Of a stretch of 24,815 bases of DNA, positions 1-7,874 are shown one piece after another. The translations under genes were made by a program, and so were the position numbers. This DNA is from CAZLLE01 sp964560425 (GTDB lineage Bacteria; Campylobacterota; Campylobacteria; Campylobacterales; QNZT01). The stretch is taken from the NCBI GenBank assembly GCA_964560425.1, contig CAZLLE010000048.1, positions 1-24,815 on the forward strand. The letters are read 5' to 3'. Position 1 is the first letter of the stretch, and each line of letters starts with the position of its first letter. Below the pieces are notes generated by a model. The model was given only the letters and a program-made list of their open reading frames with translations. It searched no databases and was not told the DNA's origin.

Positions 1-1
1 A

Positions 2-232
2 GGTGGTGGACTCTTCTCATACCCAGGAACAAGCGATGTGCCAAAAGGAAAACTTAGAATGACATTTGAAGTTTTTCCATTTGCATTAGTATATGAAAAA
101 GCAGGAGGAGAAGCAACAGATGGTCAAAGTAGACTTCTTGATCTCTCACCTGAACACATTCATGATACAACACCCTGCTTTTTTGGCTCAAAAGATGAGA
201 TAAAAAGAGTAAAAGAAGTTTATGCAAACTGA
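2..232 (+). CDS. fbp: Fructose-1,6-bisphosphatase class I, C-terminal part (cut by window edge)
   Basis: This is the last 76 codons of a gene that starts before the window; the reading frame is open from base 2. The protein should hydrolyse fructose-1,6-bisphosphate to fructose-6-phosphate, the committed gluconeogenic step, in the cytoplasm. The visible part matches the class I family: a GGLFSYPGTSD segment, the PKGKLRMTFEVFPFALVYEK stretch that carries the substrate-binding lysine and a metal-ligand glutamate in known FBPases, then AGGEATDG and a C-terminal PCFFGSKDEIKRVKEVY helix. A GTG at 38 lies in frame but is only an internal Val codon. The stop overlaps the next gene by 11 bases, so the two are translationally linked. 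A phosphofructokinase gene, encoding the opposing enzyme, faces it 640 bases away. Confidence 0.93.
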   Translation, partial: GGGLFSYPGTSDVPKGKLRMTFEVFPFALVYEKAGGEATDGQSRLLDLSPEHIHDTTPCFFGSKDEIKRVKEVYAN

Positions 233-425
233 TAAAAAAGAGCTTGATCAATTTGAAAAAAAACTTGAAGAGCAAATTATAGCTCTTCATGAATGCCAAC
301 AGAAACATCAAGTTGATAGTTGTCTAAAGTGTCCTCATGTAATTGGTTGTGAAGTGAGAAAAACTTATGTTGCCTCAGTTTACAACAGTATGAGCAAAGG
401 TGATACAGGTGGATTTGAGTTTTAA
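222..425 (+). CDS. Small Cys-rich conserved protein downstream of fbp
   Basis: A 67-residue protein without signal peptide or membrane segment. Residues 5-30 look like a charged helix. They are followed by a cysteine cluster (C25, C34, C37, C43; the C34-L-K-C37 pair is a CxxC) that could bind a metal or Fe-S centre, and a conserved-looking tail RKTYVASVYNSMSKGDTGGF. It starts inside the end of fbp (11-base overlap). I recall a similar small gene following fbp in Campylobacter jejuni, where metG comes next; here no metG follows. Function is unknown. Its stop codon shares the bases TTAA with the stop of the convergent gene. Confidence 0.8.
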   Translation: MQTDKKELDQFEKKLEEQIIALHECQQKHQVDSCLKCPHVIGCEVRKTYVASVYNSMSKGDTGGFEF

Positions 426-874
426 TCCCTCACCAACCCTTTTATCAAAATTTTACTCAAATTATTGTCGTTTATCATTTTTGATAAAACAGGGACACTA
501 GAGGCTACACTTAGTATTGCAGGGGCGGTAGCTCCTCCTGAAGATACTGTTGCTACAGCTAGAGCTGTAACAACAGCTGTATTCATCAGAGCCTCTTTAT
601 CCATTCCTTCTGTTGCATTATTATAAGCATTGATACCAAATTCTACACCTTTCATACCGTATTCTTTGCCTTTTTCAAGACCTTCAAGTGTAAAATCTTT
701 GCTATTTTCATAAATATCATGAGTATATTCTATAGTTGTATCATACGCTTTTATAGTTATATCTTTTGTCTGTTCTATAGTTTTCAGAGTATACTCTTTG
801 GTGCTATTCCAAGCACCACTATCGGCAGACAAAAATTGTAGTATAAAAACAAAACTAATAAAAAGAATTTTCAC
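422..874 (-). CDS. Secreted protein with six 11-residue amphipathic repeats
   Basis: This 150-residue protein begins with a signal peptide (residues 1-17, cleavage probably after FLSA), so it should be periplasmic or surface-associated. Residues 25-90 hold six tandem 11-residue units without gaps, of the pattern (T/S/G)-K-(E/D)-(Y/I/F)-T-(L/I)-K-x-(I/Y/L)-(E/D)-x; the first two are TKEYTLKTIEQ and TKDITIKAYDT. Such hendecads favour a long amphipathic helix or right-handed coiled coil, as in LEA-like or apolipoprotein-like proteins. Residues 95-130 are Ala/Val/Ser-rich and could be a membrane-inserting hairpin. Its ATG overlaps the stop of pfkA by 4 bases (ATGA), so it is co-translated with the phosphofructokinase. 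I do not recognise the family. Confidence 0.78.
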   Translation of the reverse strand: MKILFISFVFILQFLSADSGAWNSTKEYTLKTIEQTKDITIKAYDTTIEYTHDIYENSKDFTLEGLEKGKEYGMKGVEFGINAYNNATEGMDKEALMNTAVVTALAVATVSSGGATAPAILSVASSVPVLSKMINDNNLSKILIKGLVRD

Positions 875-1833
875 TTCATAATCCTCTCCACCAAATGTAA
901 TAACTCTGGATCAATTTGGTATTTTTGTGAATTTACATAATCAATCGAAACAAAACCAAAGTTTGAATCTTTATAAACAATTACATCATTACTCTTTTCA
1001 CTCTTATATAGCTTATCCAAACTATAACGAACAAATTTAAATGCCATCAAACGATCATAAACTGTTGGTCTACCACCTCTTTGAACATGTCCCAAGATTG
1101 TTACACGAGATTGCATACCAATCTCCTCTTCCATCCACTTGGCTATCTCATTTGTTACTTTTGCACCTTCAGAGATAATACAAAGCGTATATATACGACC
1201 ATCTTTTATCTCTTTTTTGAGTCTTTTTCCAATGGAATCTAAATCATAAGACATTTCAGGAATAATACATATCTCAGCACCACTTGTAATGGAAGAGACC
1301 AATGCCAAATATCCACAATCTCTACCCATAGTTTCAATCACAAAAGCTCGTCTAAATGAAGAAGCCGTATCACGAATATTATCAATAGATTCTCTAATAA
1401 CATTCAAAGCAGTATCTACACCCAAACAGTAATCTGTACCAAAAATATCATTATCAATAGTAGTAGGAATACCTACAAAATCAACACCAAAATCATCATA
1501 AAACTGTTTCATTGCTCTAAAAGAGCCATCTCCACCAAGCACAATTAATTTATTAATATTCAAGTTTTTTAAATTTTCAAATGCCTTTTTGCGATACTCA
1601 TAATCAAAAAATCGCTTTGAGCGAGAAGATCTTAAAACTGTTCCACCTTTATAAAGAATACCAGAAACATCACTATAACTAGCCTTTTTGATCTTATTAT
1701 CAATCAATCCTTCTAAACCATCATAAACAAGATAAGGTTTTTTCCCCATATCATATACATAATCCACAAAAACTTTAATTGCAGGATTCATCCCCGCTGC
1801 ATCTCCACCAGAACATAAAATAGCAATCGACAT
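871..1833 (-). CDS. pfkA: ATP-dependent 6-phosphofructokinase
   Basis: Cytoplasmic enzyme phosphorylating fructose-6-phosphate to fructose-1,6-bisphosphate. At 320 residues it has the length of bacterial PfkA. Motifs in order: SGGDAAGMN (8-16); LGGDGS (99-104), where Gly after GGD is the ATP-using signature (PPi enzymes carry Asp); TIDND (125-129) with the catalytic Asp; ETMGRDCGY (167-175); and RVTILGHVQRGG (243-254). PTTIDND replaces the PGTIDND of E. coli. The ATG follows the cca stop directly (TAGATG), and the stop overlaps the next gene by 4 bases, so it sits inside an operon. Several host-associated Campylobacterota lack this enzyme, so its presence suggests use of sugars or glycogen through full glycolysis. 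Confidence 0.95.
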   Translation of the reverse strand: MSIAILCSGGDAAGMNPAIKVFVDYVYDMGKKPYLVYDGLEGLIDNKIKKASYSDVSGILYKGGTVLRSSRSKRFFDYEYRKKAFENLKNLNINKLIVLGGDGSFRAMKQFYDDFGVDFVGIPTTIDNDIFGTDYCLGVDTALNVIRESIDNIRDTASSFRRAFVIETMGRDCGYLALVSSITSGAEICIIPEMSYDLDSIGKRLKKEIKDGRIYTLCIISEGAKVTNEIAKWMEEEIGMQSRVTILGHVQRGGRPTVYDRLMAFKFVRYSLDKLYKSEKSNDVIVYKDSNFGFVSIDYVNSQKYQIDPELLHLVERIMK

Positions 1834-3219
1834 CTAAACCCTTTTTTCTAAAATATTTTTAACTTCAACTATCGCTTCATCTCTACTACTAACCACACCA
1901 TCAAGCTGCATCTCATATATTTGATCTAATATAATTTTAAACTTTGGTGAGGGAGTAAGACCAAGATCAATCAAATCTCTTCCATGCAAAAAATGTACCG
2001 TTGCACTATTTTTTACATTCAATGTTTTAGCTTTTTCCAATAACCAATCTCCAGCCTCATAAATACCCTCTTTTGCCTCTTTGGTATCTCTTCCTAAAAA
2101 ATCCGCTTTTGCAACCAAAACAAGCTCTTCAATATTTACTTTTGTTGATAATCTTCTTACCGCCTTTGAAGAGGATTTTTGAGCAAAAAACTGAGAAGGC
2201 AATAGATGATATCTTACCAATGGAACCACCTCATCAATAAATTTCTGCTCATTTGTAAGCTTTTGTAAAAAAGAGATAGTAGGCTTTACCCCAGCCTCTT
2301 CATGTCCCAAAGCTCTCACTCTTCCATCTATCCTCTTAGTTGTTGTAGCCTTACCAAAATCATGACACAAAGAGGCAAAAATAAGTTTCAAATCTTCTCT
2401 ATCATCTCCACTTCTAAACATAGCCATAGAGTCAATGACCATCATAGTATGTATCCAAACATCACCTTCAGGATGCCATTTTGGCTCCTGTTCTACCCCT
2501 ATCAGAGCTTCCAATTCGGGGAAATATTTTAATACTCCCAACTCTCTCATGAGTTCAAATCCAATAGAAGGTTTTTCAGATTTTAGAAGCAGTTTTTTAA
2601 ACTCTTCATAGACTCTCTCCTTTGGCAACTCCTCAAGCATCCCCTCTGCAATCATCTTCTTGCAGAGATTTTTTGTCTCCAAAGCCATCTCATACTCAAA
2701 TCTAGCACAAAACTGAATACCTCTATATATACGAAGCGGATCTTCCACAAAAGTATTATCATCAATATGAGATAAAATACCCTTTTTCATATCTTCCCTT
2801 CCACCATGTGGATCCAAAAACTTTTGAGTCAAAATATCATATCCCATAGCATTAATAGTAAAATCTCGCCTCTTACTAGCATCAAAAAAGCTCATCTTAC
2901 CATCTGTTTGTACTAAAAATCCACGATGACCTCTACCTATTTTTTGCTCACTTCTAGGAAAACTAAAATCATATTCTAGCCCTTGATAGATAAATTTTAG
3001 AACTCCAAAGCTTTTACCAACCTTTTTTACAATTCCAAACTCACCAAGAATTATCTCTAACTCTTCTAATCTCTCTAATCCAAAAACTTCAATATCATAA
3101 TCTTTAATTTTTTTATGCAAAAAATGATCACGAACACTACCGCCAACAACAACCATTTTTGTATTCATACTCTCTAAAACAGCTGATATTTGATAAAGAA
3201 TTTCTGGTAATTTCATCAT
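1834..3219 (-). CDS. cca: CCA tRNA nucleotidyltransferase with HD domain
   Basis: Adds or repairs the 3' CCA end of tRNAs. The N-terminal nucleotidyltransferase domain shows VVVGGSVRDH and KDYDIEVFGL, carrying the metal-binding acidic residues. It is followed by the RRDFTINAMGYD and DPHGGREDMKKGIL segments and the arginine-rich EDPLRIYRGIQFCARF motif. The C-terminal half carries an HD-type hydrolase motif, SLCHDFGKATTT. The open frame extends 12 bases upstream to a TTG at 3231, but the ATGATG at 3219/3216 is the likelier start because nothing conserved lies before it; no strong ribosome-binding site marks either choice. pfkA follows immediately. Confidence 0.93.
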   Translation of the reverse strand: MMKLPEILYQISAVLESMNTKMVVVGGSVRDHFLHKKIKDYDIEVFGLERLEELEIILGEFGIVKKVGKSFGVLKFIYQGLEYDFSFPRSEQKIGRGHRGFLVQTDGKMSFFDASKRRDFTINAMGYDILTQKFLDPHGGREDMKKGILSHIDDNTFVEDPLRIYRGIQFCARFEYEMALETKNLCKKMIAEGMLEELPKERVYEEFKKLLLKSEKPSIGFELMRELGVLKYFPELEALIGVEQEPKWHPEGDVWIHTMMVIDSMAMFRSGDDREDLKLIFASLCHDFGKATTTKRIDGRVRALGHEEAGVKPTISFLQKLTNEQKFIDEVVPLVRYHLLPSQFFAQKSSSKAVRRLSTKVNIEELVLVAKADFLGRDTKEAKEGIYEAGDWLLEKAKTLNVKNSATVHFLHGRDLIDLGLTPSPKFKIILDQIYEMQLDGVVSSRDEAIVEVKNILEKRV

Positions 3220-3283
3220 TAGAAAATCCAACGAATAACAAATAAGAGATAAATACCCAAAAGAGACAAAGCAATATCAAACA

Positions 3284-3934
3284 CTATTTAATAGCCACCA
3301 TCTCTCTTTTTAATGATAAATTTGATTCTCTACCCAAAATATTAAGATCAAAAAAAGCTTTAACCCTAGCCAAAACTTCACGATAACGCATCTTCTGCTT
3401 AACCTCTGATTCAGGGACATCTTTTACTGCAAAACCTATTGCTCGATGAGCTTTTTTATGAGCAATATAGAGTGCTCTTTGTACTTGAAATCGTTGAGAT
3501 ACAACTACATAATCATCCACACCAAAAATCTCTTTGGCTCGAACAATTGAATCAAAAGTACTCAATCCTTTCTCATCTCTTTTAATATAAGATGCAGGTA
3601 TTCCCATATGAATTAGATCATTACGCATAGTGGTAGGTTCATCATAATTCTTTTTTCTATTATCTCCAGAGACTATTACACCTCTAAGTTTTCTTGAGCG
3701 AAAAAGTTTTACAACGCCCTCTAAGCGATATTTATAATATAAATTGAGTCTGCCCTTCACATATTTTGAAGTACCCAAAACTAACGCTACTCTTTTGCCA
3801 GGAATCTCTCTTGGATCCTCTGAAATATACATATTTGACTCATTAGAGATACTCTTTGCAAAAGATACAATCACATACGCACCAAAAACCGTTAACACTG
3901 TTGCTATCATAATAGTATATAAAATTATTCTCAT
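3284..3934 (-). CDS. sanA: SanA-like DUF218 envelope protein
   Basis: A 216-residue protein with one N-terminal membrane anchor (residues 4-26) and a periplasmic DUF218 (YdcF/SanA) domain. The match to E. coli SanA runs along the whole domain: VALVLGTSKYVKGRLNLYYKYR, VIVSGDNRKKNYDEPTTMR, a STFDSIVRAKEIF segment, VVVSQRFQVQRALYIA, and a closing REVLARVKAFFDLNILGRE. SanA is needed for envelope barrier function against vancomycin at high temperature in enterics; the biochemical activity of the family is not settled. It sits between the FlhX-like gene and cca on the same strand, separated by 74 and 64 bases. Confidence 0.9.
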   Translation of the reverse strand: MRIILYTIMIATVLTVFGAYVIVSFAKSISNESNMYISEDPREIPGKRVALVLGTSKYVKGRLNLYYKYRLEGVVKLFRSRKLRGVIVSGDNRKKNYDEPTTMRNDLIHMGIPASYIKRDEKGLSTFDSIVRAKEIFGVDDYVVVSQRFQVQRALYIAHKKAHRAIGFAVKDVPESEVKQKMRYREVLARVKAFFDLNILGRESNLSLKREMVAIK

Positions 3935-4008
3935 GACTCTATTCTATTTAATTAATATTAAAAATTATTTAAATTATTTAATTAGTTATAAAAGATAAAA
4001 ATTTTATA

Positions 4009-4260
4009 CTATTTTTCTCCACTCATCTTATAAATAAATGCAAAAACCTCAGCAACAGCTTTATAAAGATTATCAGGAACCTCTCTATTTAATTCTACTT
4101 TTGAGAGTAATTCCACCAAATCTTCATTTTTTTGAATTGGAAGGTCATGTATTTTGGCTATTTTGATAATATTTTCAGCACTCTCCCCTTTTCCTGAGGC
4201 TATTACTCTTGGGGCATTCTCTTGGGTTTTGTCAAATCTTAATGCTACAGCTTTTTTCAT
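4009..4260 (-). CDS. flhX: Stand-alone FlhB C-terminal-domain protein (FlhX-like)
   Basis: This 83-residue protein corresponds to the part of FlhB just after the NPTH autocleavage site: it opens with AVALRFDKTQENAPRVIASGKG, equivalent to the cleaved FlhB C-fragment, and ends in VPDNLYKAVAEVFAFIYKM. It lacks the membrane domain and NPTH. Such paralogues exist in Campylobacterota (H. pylori HP1575/FlhX), where the protein can stand in for the FlhB cytoplasmic fragment in flagellar export. The ATG overlaps the stop of the FliK-like gene (ATGA), which pairs the substrate-switch partner with its hook-length regulator. Confidence 0.9.
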   Translation of the reverse strand: MKKAVALRFDKTQENAPRVIASGKGESAENIIKIAKIHDLPIQKNEDLVELLSKVELNREVPDNLYKAVAEVFAFIYKMSGEK

Positions 4261-5789
4261 ACTTTTATATCAAATCCCATATCAATATCACTTCTATAAT
4301 TTTTATAAGGTTTTGGTAGACTTTTTTTATCTGCATCAAAAACTCTAATATCACGAGGATTAATATCCGCACCAATAAGTAAAGAGCGAAGTTCACCAAT
4401 ATTTTCTTGGATTATATCTCTAAAATTATCATCTTTGGAGTATAAATATATATTAAGCTGATTTTCATCATATAGAGCCAAACGGACTCTTAACTCTCCA
4501 TGCTCTTTCAAATTTAGCTCAATATCACAATAAAATTTATTATCATCTGAATGTTTTATATTGATATTTCCCTCTTGCATCTCATTCCATGCAAAGGGAA
4601 TATATAGAGATGTTGAGTTTGATAGGTGAGATATCATCTGATGATAATCAATTTGAAGCAAGAGTTTATCTACTTGTTTTAGTATTTCACTCTGGTTTGG
4701 GTGAGATGATTTGGCTATTTCATCAGATGCTTGAATCAAGAGTGATTTTAGATCAGTTGATAAAATCTCTTTTATTTGGGCATCTAGCATCAATTTTTGA
4801 GGTGTGTTAAAAGATGAAAGTTTTTTACTTATAGATATCAGCTCTTTAGAAAATAGAGGATCAATTTTTTGAATTGTCTCTTTTAAAGAATCAACTGCTA
4901 CACGAACCTCTTTTATAATTTTTTCTGGCACATTATCACTTTTAAGAGTTTCAACCAATTGCACAATCTTTTCAATCTCATTGGATATAGTTTTCATTTG
5001 GCTACTAGGTATCTTTGTTTGAGATAATAATAAGGTTATATTTTTCAACACCTCTTGAATTTTGGATGGTTGTAAATTTTCCATTTTTATGAGAGTTTCA
5101 AGCTTAGAGAGAGTCTCTACAAGCTTAGTAGCATCTTGAATTTTAGTAACAATAGTTTTAATATTAGTAGATAGCTGTTTAAGATCTTTTGGTTCTATAT
5201 TTGGTGGCTCTATTAGAGCCTTGTCAGATGCCTCTTTTAATATTTTTTGAGAGAGAACTTTTGTTACTATTTTGTCTAACTCTTTGGCTATAGGAAATTC
5301 GCTTTTTTCAATGCTTTTAGCGAGTGATTCTAATATATTTTTTATTTCGACTTGTGGATTTTTGACATTTTTTAATTTTGACTCCATAAAAACGCCTGAA
5401 TTTATAATCTTATCTTTCAAAATAGGCTCACTCAACTGCTTAATATCAACTAAAAAATCTTTTAATACTTTTTCAATTGGAAGAGGATTTTGATCAGATT
5501 TCAAAGAGGCGAGAAGATCTTTTATTGTATTTGATACATTACCTATTTTTTTGAGTGTGGGATTATTTTTCATAAGTTCCAAAAGAAGTTTATCAGATTT
5601 GGGATTTTGCAGAGTATCTTTCAAAAGTGAGTTCAAAATTGATCTAATATCTTTGGATTTTGAAAGAGTTTCAAGCTCTTGTGATGAAATATTTTTTAAT
5701 ACCTCAGCTAATGCTCTATTAGTATTGGGTAGTATGATACCAAGTTGCTTATTTGTATTAATATTAATCATAATATTTAAGTATAACAT
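4257..5789 (-). CDS. FliK-like (flagellar hook-length control) protein
   Basis: A 510-residue protein without signal peptide. About 400 residues of Lys/Ile/Leu/Ser-rich, mostly helical, low-complexity sequence precede a C-terminal Flg_hook-like domain (about 415-500): the stretch DIELNLKEHGELRVRLAL, then a beta-rich NQLNIYLYSKD, then DIIQENIGELRSLLIGADI. This is the organisation of FliK, whose C-terminal domain touches FlhB to switch export from hook to filament. The next gene being an FlhB C-domain paralogue supports this. It may be a second FliK-type protein and not the main FliK. An alternative ATG lies at 5771; neither start has a good Shine-Dalgarno. Confidence 0.78.
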   Translation of the reverse strand: MLYLNIMININTNKQLGIILPNTNRALAEVLKNISSQELETLSKSKDIRSILNSLLKDTLQNPKSDKLLLELMKNNPTLKKIGNVSNTIKDLLASLKSDQNPLPIEKVLKDFLVDIKQLSEPILKDKIINSGVFMESKLKNVKNPQVEIKNILESLAKSIEKSEFPIAKELDKIVTKVLSQKILKEASDKALIEPPNIEPKDLKQLSTNIKTIVTKIQDATKLVETLSKLETLIKMENLQPSKIQEVLKNITLLLSQTKIPSSQMKTISNEIEKIVQLVETLKSDNVPEKIIKEVRVAVDSLKETIQKIDPLFSKELISISKKLSSFNTPQKLMLDAQIKEILSTDLKSLLIQASDEIAKSSHPNQSEILKQVDKLLLQIDYHQMISHLSNSTSLYIPFAWNEMQEGNINIKHSDDNKFYCDIELNLKEHGELRVRLALYDENQLNIYLYSKDDNFRDIIQENIGELRSLLIGADINPRDIRVFDADKKSLPKPYKNYRSDIDMGFDIKV

Positions 5790-5829
5790 TACTTACTAAA
5801 ACTTAATCACCCAAAAAAGGTATTTTTTT

Positions 5830-7071
5830 ATGTCATTTAAAAATCTTGGCTTATCAGCCCAAATATTGCGTGCTCTATCAGAACAGAACTATACAGAGCC
5901 TACTCCTATCCAAAAACAAGCTATTCCAACTATCTTAGAGAGAAAAGATATATTAGCAGCAGCTCAAACAGGTACAGGAAAAACAGCAGGTTTTACACTG
6001 CCACTATTAGAGAATCTAAGAGAACATTCACCTGCAAAGGGGAGAAGAAGAGTAAGAGCATTGATCTTAACTCCTACTAGAGAGCTTGCTGCACAAGTGG
6101 GTGAGAGTGTAGAGATATATGGAAAATATCTTCCTTTTACATCAACTACTATTTTTGGTGGTGTTGGAATAAATCCACAAAAAGCAAAACTCAAAAAAGG
6201 TGTTGATATTATTATTGCTACACCAGGTAGATTATTAGATTTGGTAGGGCAAAAAGCTCTTGATCTATCTCATGTAGAGTGCCTAATCTTGGATGAAGCA
6301 GATAGAATGCTTGATATGGGATTTATCAATGATATCAAAAAAATCTTGGCTTTGCTACCTAAAAAAAGACAAAACTTACTATTTTCAGCAACATTTTCAC
6401 CTGAAATAAAAAAACTAGCAAACACTCTGCTAAACTCACCAATAACAATTGAAGTAGCAAAACAAAATAGTACAGCCGATCAGATAAAACAGTTAGTATA
6501 TTCTGTAGATAAAGCTCGAAAAAGAGAGCTTATGATTCACCTAATCAAAACACACAAATGGAAACAAGTACTAATATTTACAAGAACAAAACATGGAGCA
6601 AATAGATTAGCCCAACAACTAGACAAACAAAAAATAACCTCCGCAGCAATACATGGCAATAAAAGCCAAGGAGCAAGAACAAAAGCACTAGCAGATTTTA
6701 AATCTGGAACTATAAGAGTTTTGGTAGCAACTGATATAGCAGCAAGAGGGATAGATATAGACCAACTCCCACATGTAGTAAATTTTGAACTTCCAAATAT
6801 AGCAGAAGATTATGTTCATAGAATAGGAAGAACAGGACGAGCAGGAAATGATGGAGAAGCAATATCTCTTGTATGTATAGATGAACTTGAACTTTTGGCA
6901 AATATTGAAAAACTAACCAAAAACAAAATTCATAAAACAGTTATCAAAGAGTTTAAACCCGACCCATCAATCAAAGCTGAGCCAATACAGAAAAAGAGAG
7001 GTTCACAACAACCACGAAATAGTAGAAGAGATCGATCAAAAAATCAAACTAGGTCAAAACAGAGAAGATAG
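5830..7071 (+). CDS. rhlE: DEAD-box RNA helicase, RhlE type
   Basis: ATP-dependent RNA helicase of 413 residues. Motifs in order: Q motif (EPTPIQKQAIP, 23-33), Walker A AQTGTGKT (45-52), PTRELAAQV, TPGRLLDL, DEAD (155-158), SAT (186-188), IFTRTKHGANRL, ATDIAARGIDI and HRIGRTGRAG. The last ~40 residues are a basic Arg/Lys/Ser/Gln-rich tail, probably binding RNA, as in RhlE/RhlB relatives. The ATG is preceded by AAAAAAGG. Only 40 bases separate it from the divergent FliK-like gene, so promoters for both must overlap there or lie inside the FliK-like 5' end. Likely roles are ribosome assembly or RNA turnover, including cold adaptation. Confidence 0.93.
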   Translation: MSFKNLGLSAQILRALSEQNYTEPTPIQKQAIPTILERKDILAAAQTGTGKTAGFTLPLLENLREHSPAKGRRRVRALILTPTRELAAQVGESVEIYGKYLPFTSTTIFGGVGINPQKAKLKKGVDIIIATPGRLLDLVGQKALDLSHVECLILDEADRMLDMGFINDIKKILALLPKKRQNLLFSATFSPEIKKLANTLLNSPITIEVAKQNSTADQIKQLVYSVDKARKRELMIHLIKTHKWKQVLIFTRTKHGANRLAQQLDKQKITSAAIHGNKSQGARTKALADFKSGTIRVLVATDIAARGIDIDQLPHVVNFELPNIAEDYVHRIGRTGRAGNDGEAISLVCIDELELLANIEKLTKNKIHKTVIKEFKPDPSIKAEPIQKKRGSQQPRNSRRDRSKNQTRSKQRR

Positions 7072-7127
7072 CAGACATTTTCACCATTATAATTAATATA
7101 ACAAATCAGTTAAATTATGTTAAAATA

Positions 7128-7136
7128 CTTGTACAT
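7128..7136 (+). promoter_or_regulatory. Extended -10 promoter for the cytochrome gene
   Basis: TGTTAAAAT fits an extended -10 (TGN plus TAAAAT). It lies 20 bases before the start, followed by AAAAAGGA as ribosome-binding site. No clear -35 is visible. Confidence 0.4.
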
Positions 7137-7155
7137 TACTTAAAAAGGATTTTTA

Positions 7156-7566
7156 ATGAAAAAAAATTTGATTATATTCTTGGCAATTCTGTTTGTCTCA
7201 CTATCTGCTCATGCAGAGTATACAGATGCACAAAGACTCAAAGACATGCAAATAATGGAGAGTGCTGTATCAAAAATTCAAAAAGGTCTATTATATAATA
7301 AAGCTGAAGTTGTAGAGTTGGGAGTTAATCAATTACAAGATGTTATTAAAGAGGTTCAAGCACCGAAAAAGAAAGATGAAGTACCTGGTATGACAGATCA
7401 ATATAGTGCCAAATATACAAAAAAATTGAGTGATAAAATGATAAGTTTTTCTGAAAAAATCAAAGAAGATATAAAAGCAGGACACAAACACTCTGCTGCA
7501 AAAAACTATGTAAATGTATTGAATCAATGTATCTCTTGTCACAACAAAGTTAGACCAGGTAAATAA
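7156..7566 (+). CDS. Periplasmic c-type cytochrome with C-terminal haem site
   Basis: A 136-residue exported protein. The signal peptide MKKNLIIFLAILFVSLSAHA ends in an AHA cleavage site. The mature part is highly helical and charged, with one haem-attachment motif CISCH near the end (C125, C128, H129). A haem motif close to the C-terminus of a helical bundle is the cytochrome c'/c-556-like layout, so I infer a four-helix-bundle cytochrome in periplasmic electron transfer or ligand binding. The start has a strong AAAAAGGA site. It is flanked by rhlE and a decayed DUF255 gene, which give no further clue. Confidence 0.85.
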   Translation: MKKNLIIFLAILFVSLSAHAEYTDAQRLKDMQIMESAVSKIQKGLLYNKAEVVELGVNQLQDVIKEVQAPKKKDEVPGMTDQYSAKYTKKLSDKMISFSEKIKEDIKAGHKHSAAKNYVNVLNQCISCHNKVRPGK

Positions 7567-7588
7567 TTAAGACTTTTTTACTCCTATA

Positions 7589-7597
7589 TGATATAAT
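7589..7597 (+). promoter_or_regulatory. Extended -10 promoter ahead of the DUF255 remnant
   Basis: TGATATAAT is a consensus extended -10, 25 bases before the ATG of the remnant, with AAAGG as ribosome-binding site at 7611-7615. The promoter looks intact although the gene behind it is broken. Confidence 0.5.
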
Positions 7598-7621
7598 CCT
7601 AAAAAACAGTAAAGGCTAACC

Positions 7622-7815
7622 ATGCTTAAAATGTTACTCTTAGGATTATTCATCATGACAAATTTAAATGCTCAACATACAAACCATCTTATAAACGAAG
7701 ACTCACCATATCTACAACAACACGCACATAACACTAATAAAGTTTTTGAAAATGAAGAAATTGCAAAGAGTACCTACACATAGATAGACACTATCAAGAT
7801 ATGGAATCATCGTAG
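7622..7815 (+). pseudogene. Remnant of a DUF255 (YyaL/thioredoxin-domain) gene
   Basis: From the ATG at 7622 the frame encodes a signal-like start, then NHLINEDSPYLQQHAHN, which is the hallmark N-terminus of DUF255 thioredoxin-fold proteins. Normally PVDWYPW and the CxxC region follow. Here the sequence jumps directly to VFENEEIAK, a segment from after the CxxC, and stops at 7781-7783. In the neighbouring frame the family sequence continues as KEYLHIDRHYQDME, matching the usual REEMPHIDKxYQ segment, and then runs into stops from 7813. So the locus shows an internal deletion of roughly 35 codons including the active site, a frameshift, and loss of the remaining several hundred codons. The 54-codon open frame is unlikely to be functional. 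Confidence 0.82.
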
Positions 7816-7874
7816 TGATAGGGGCGTGAAGAGGTTATTAAAAAGATAAAATAAGTTAAAATAAGAAAAAATTA

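Noticed and set aside
54..311. Minus-strand open frame opposite fbp
   Set aside because: Leu/Phe/His-rich product typical of the reverse strand of a real gene; fbp and the Cys-rich gene explain the region.
3219..3231. TTG start for cca at 3231
   Set aside because: Adds only four non-conserved residues and has no ribosome-binding site; the ATGATG at 3219/3216 is more likely.
3935..4008. AT-rich near-repeats (AATTATTTA) between flhX and sanA
   Set aside because: Imperfect and expected by chance in this base composition.
7333..7542. Minus-strand frame opposite the cytochrome
   Set aside because: Aromatic-rich shadow frame without start signals; the plus-strand gene has signal peptide and CISCH.
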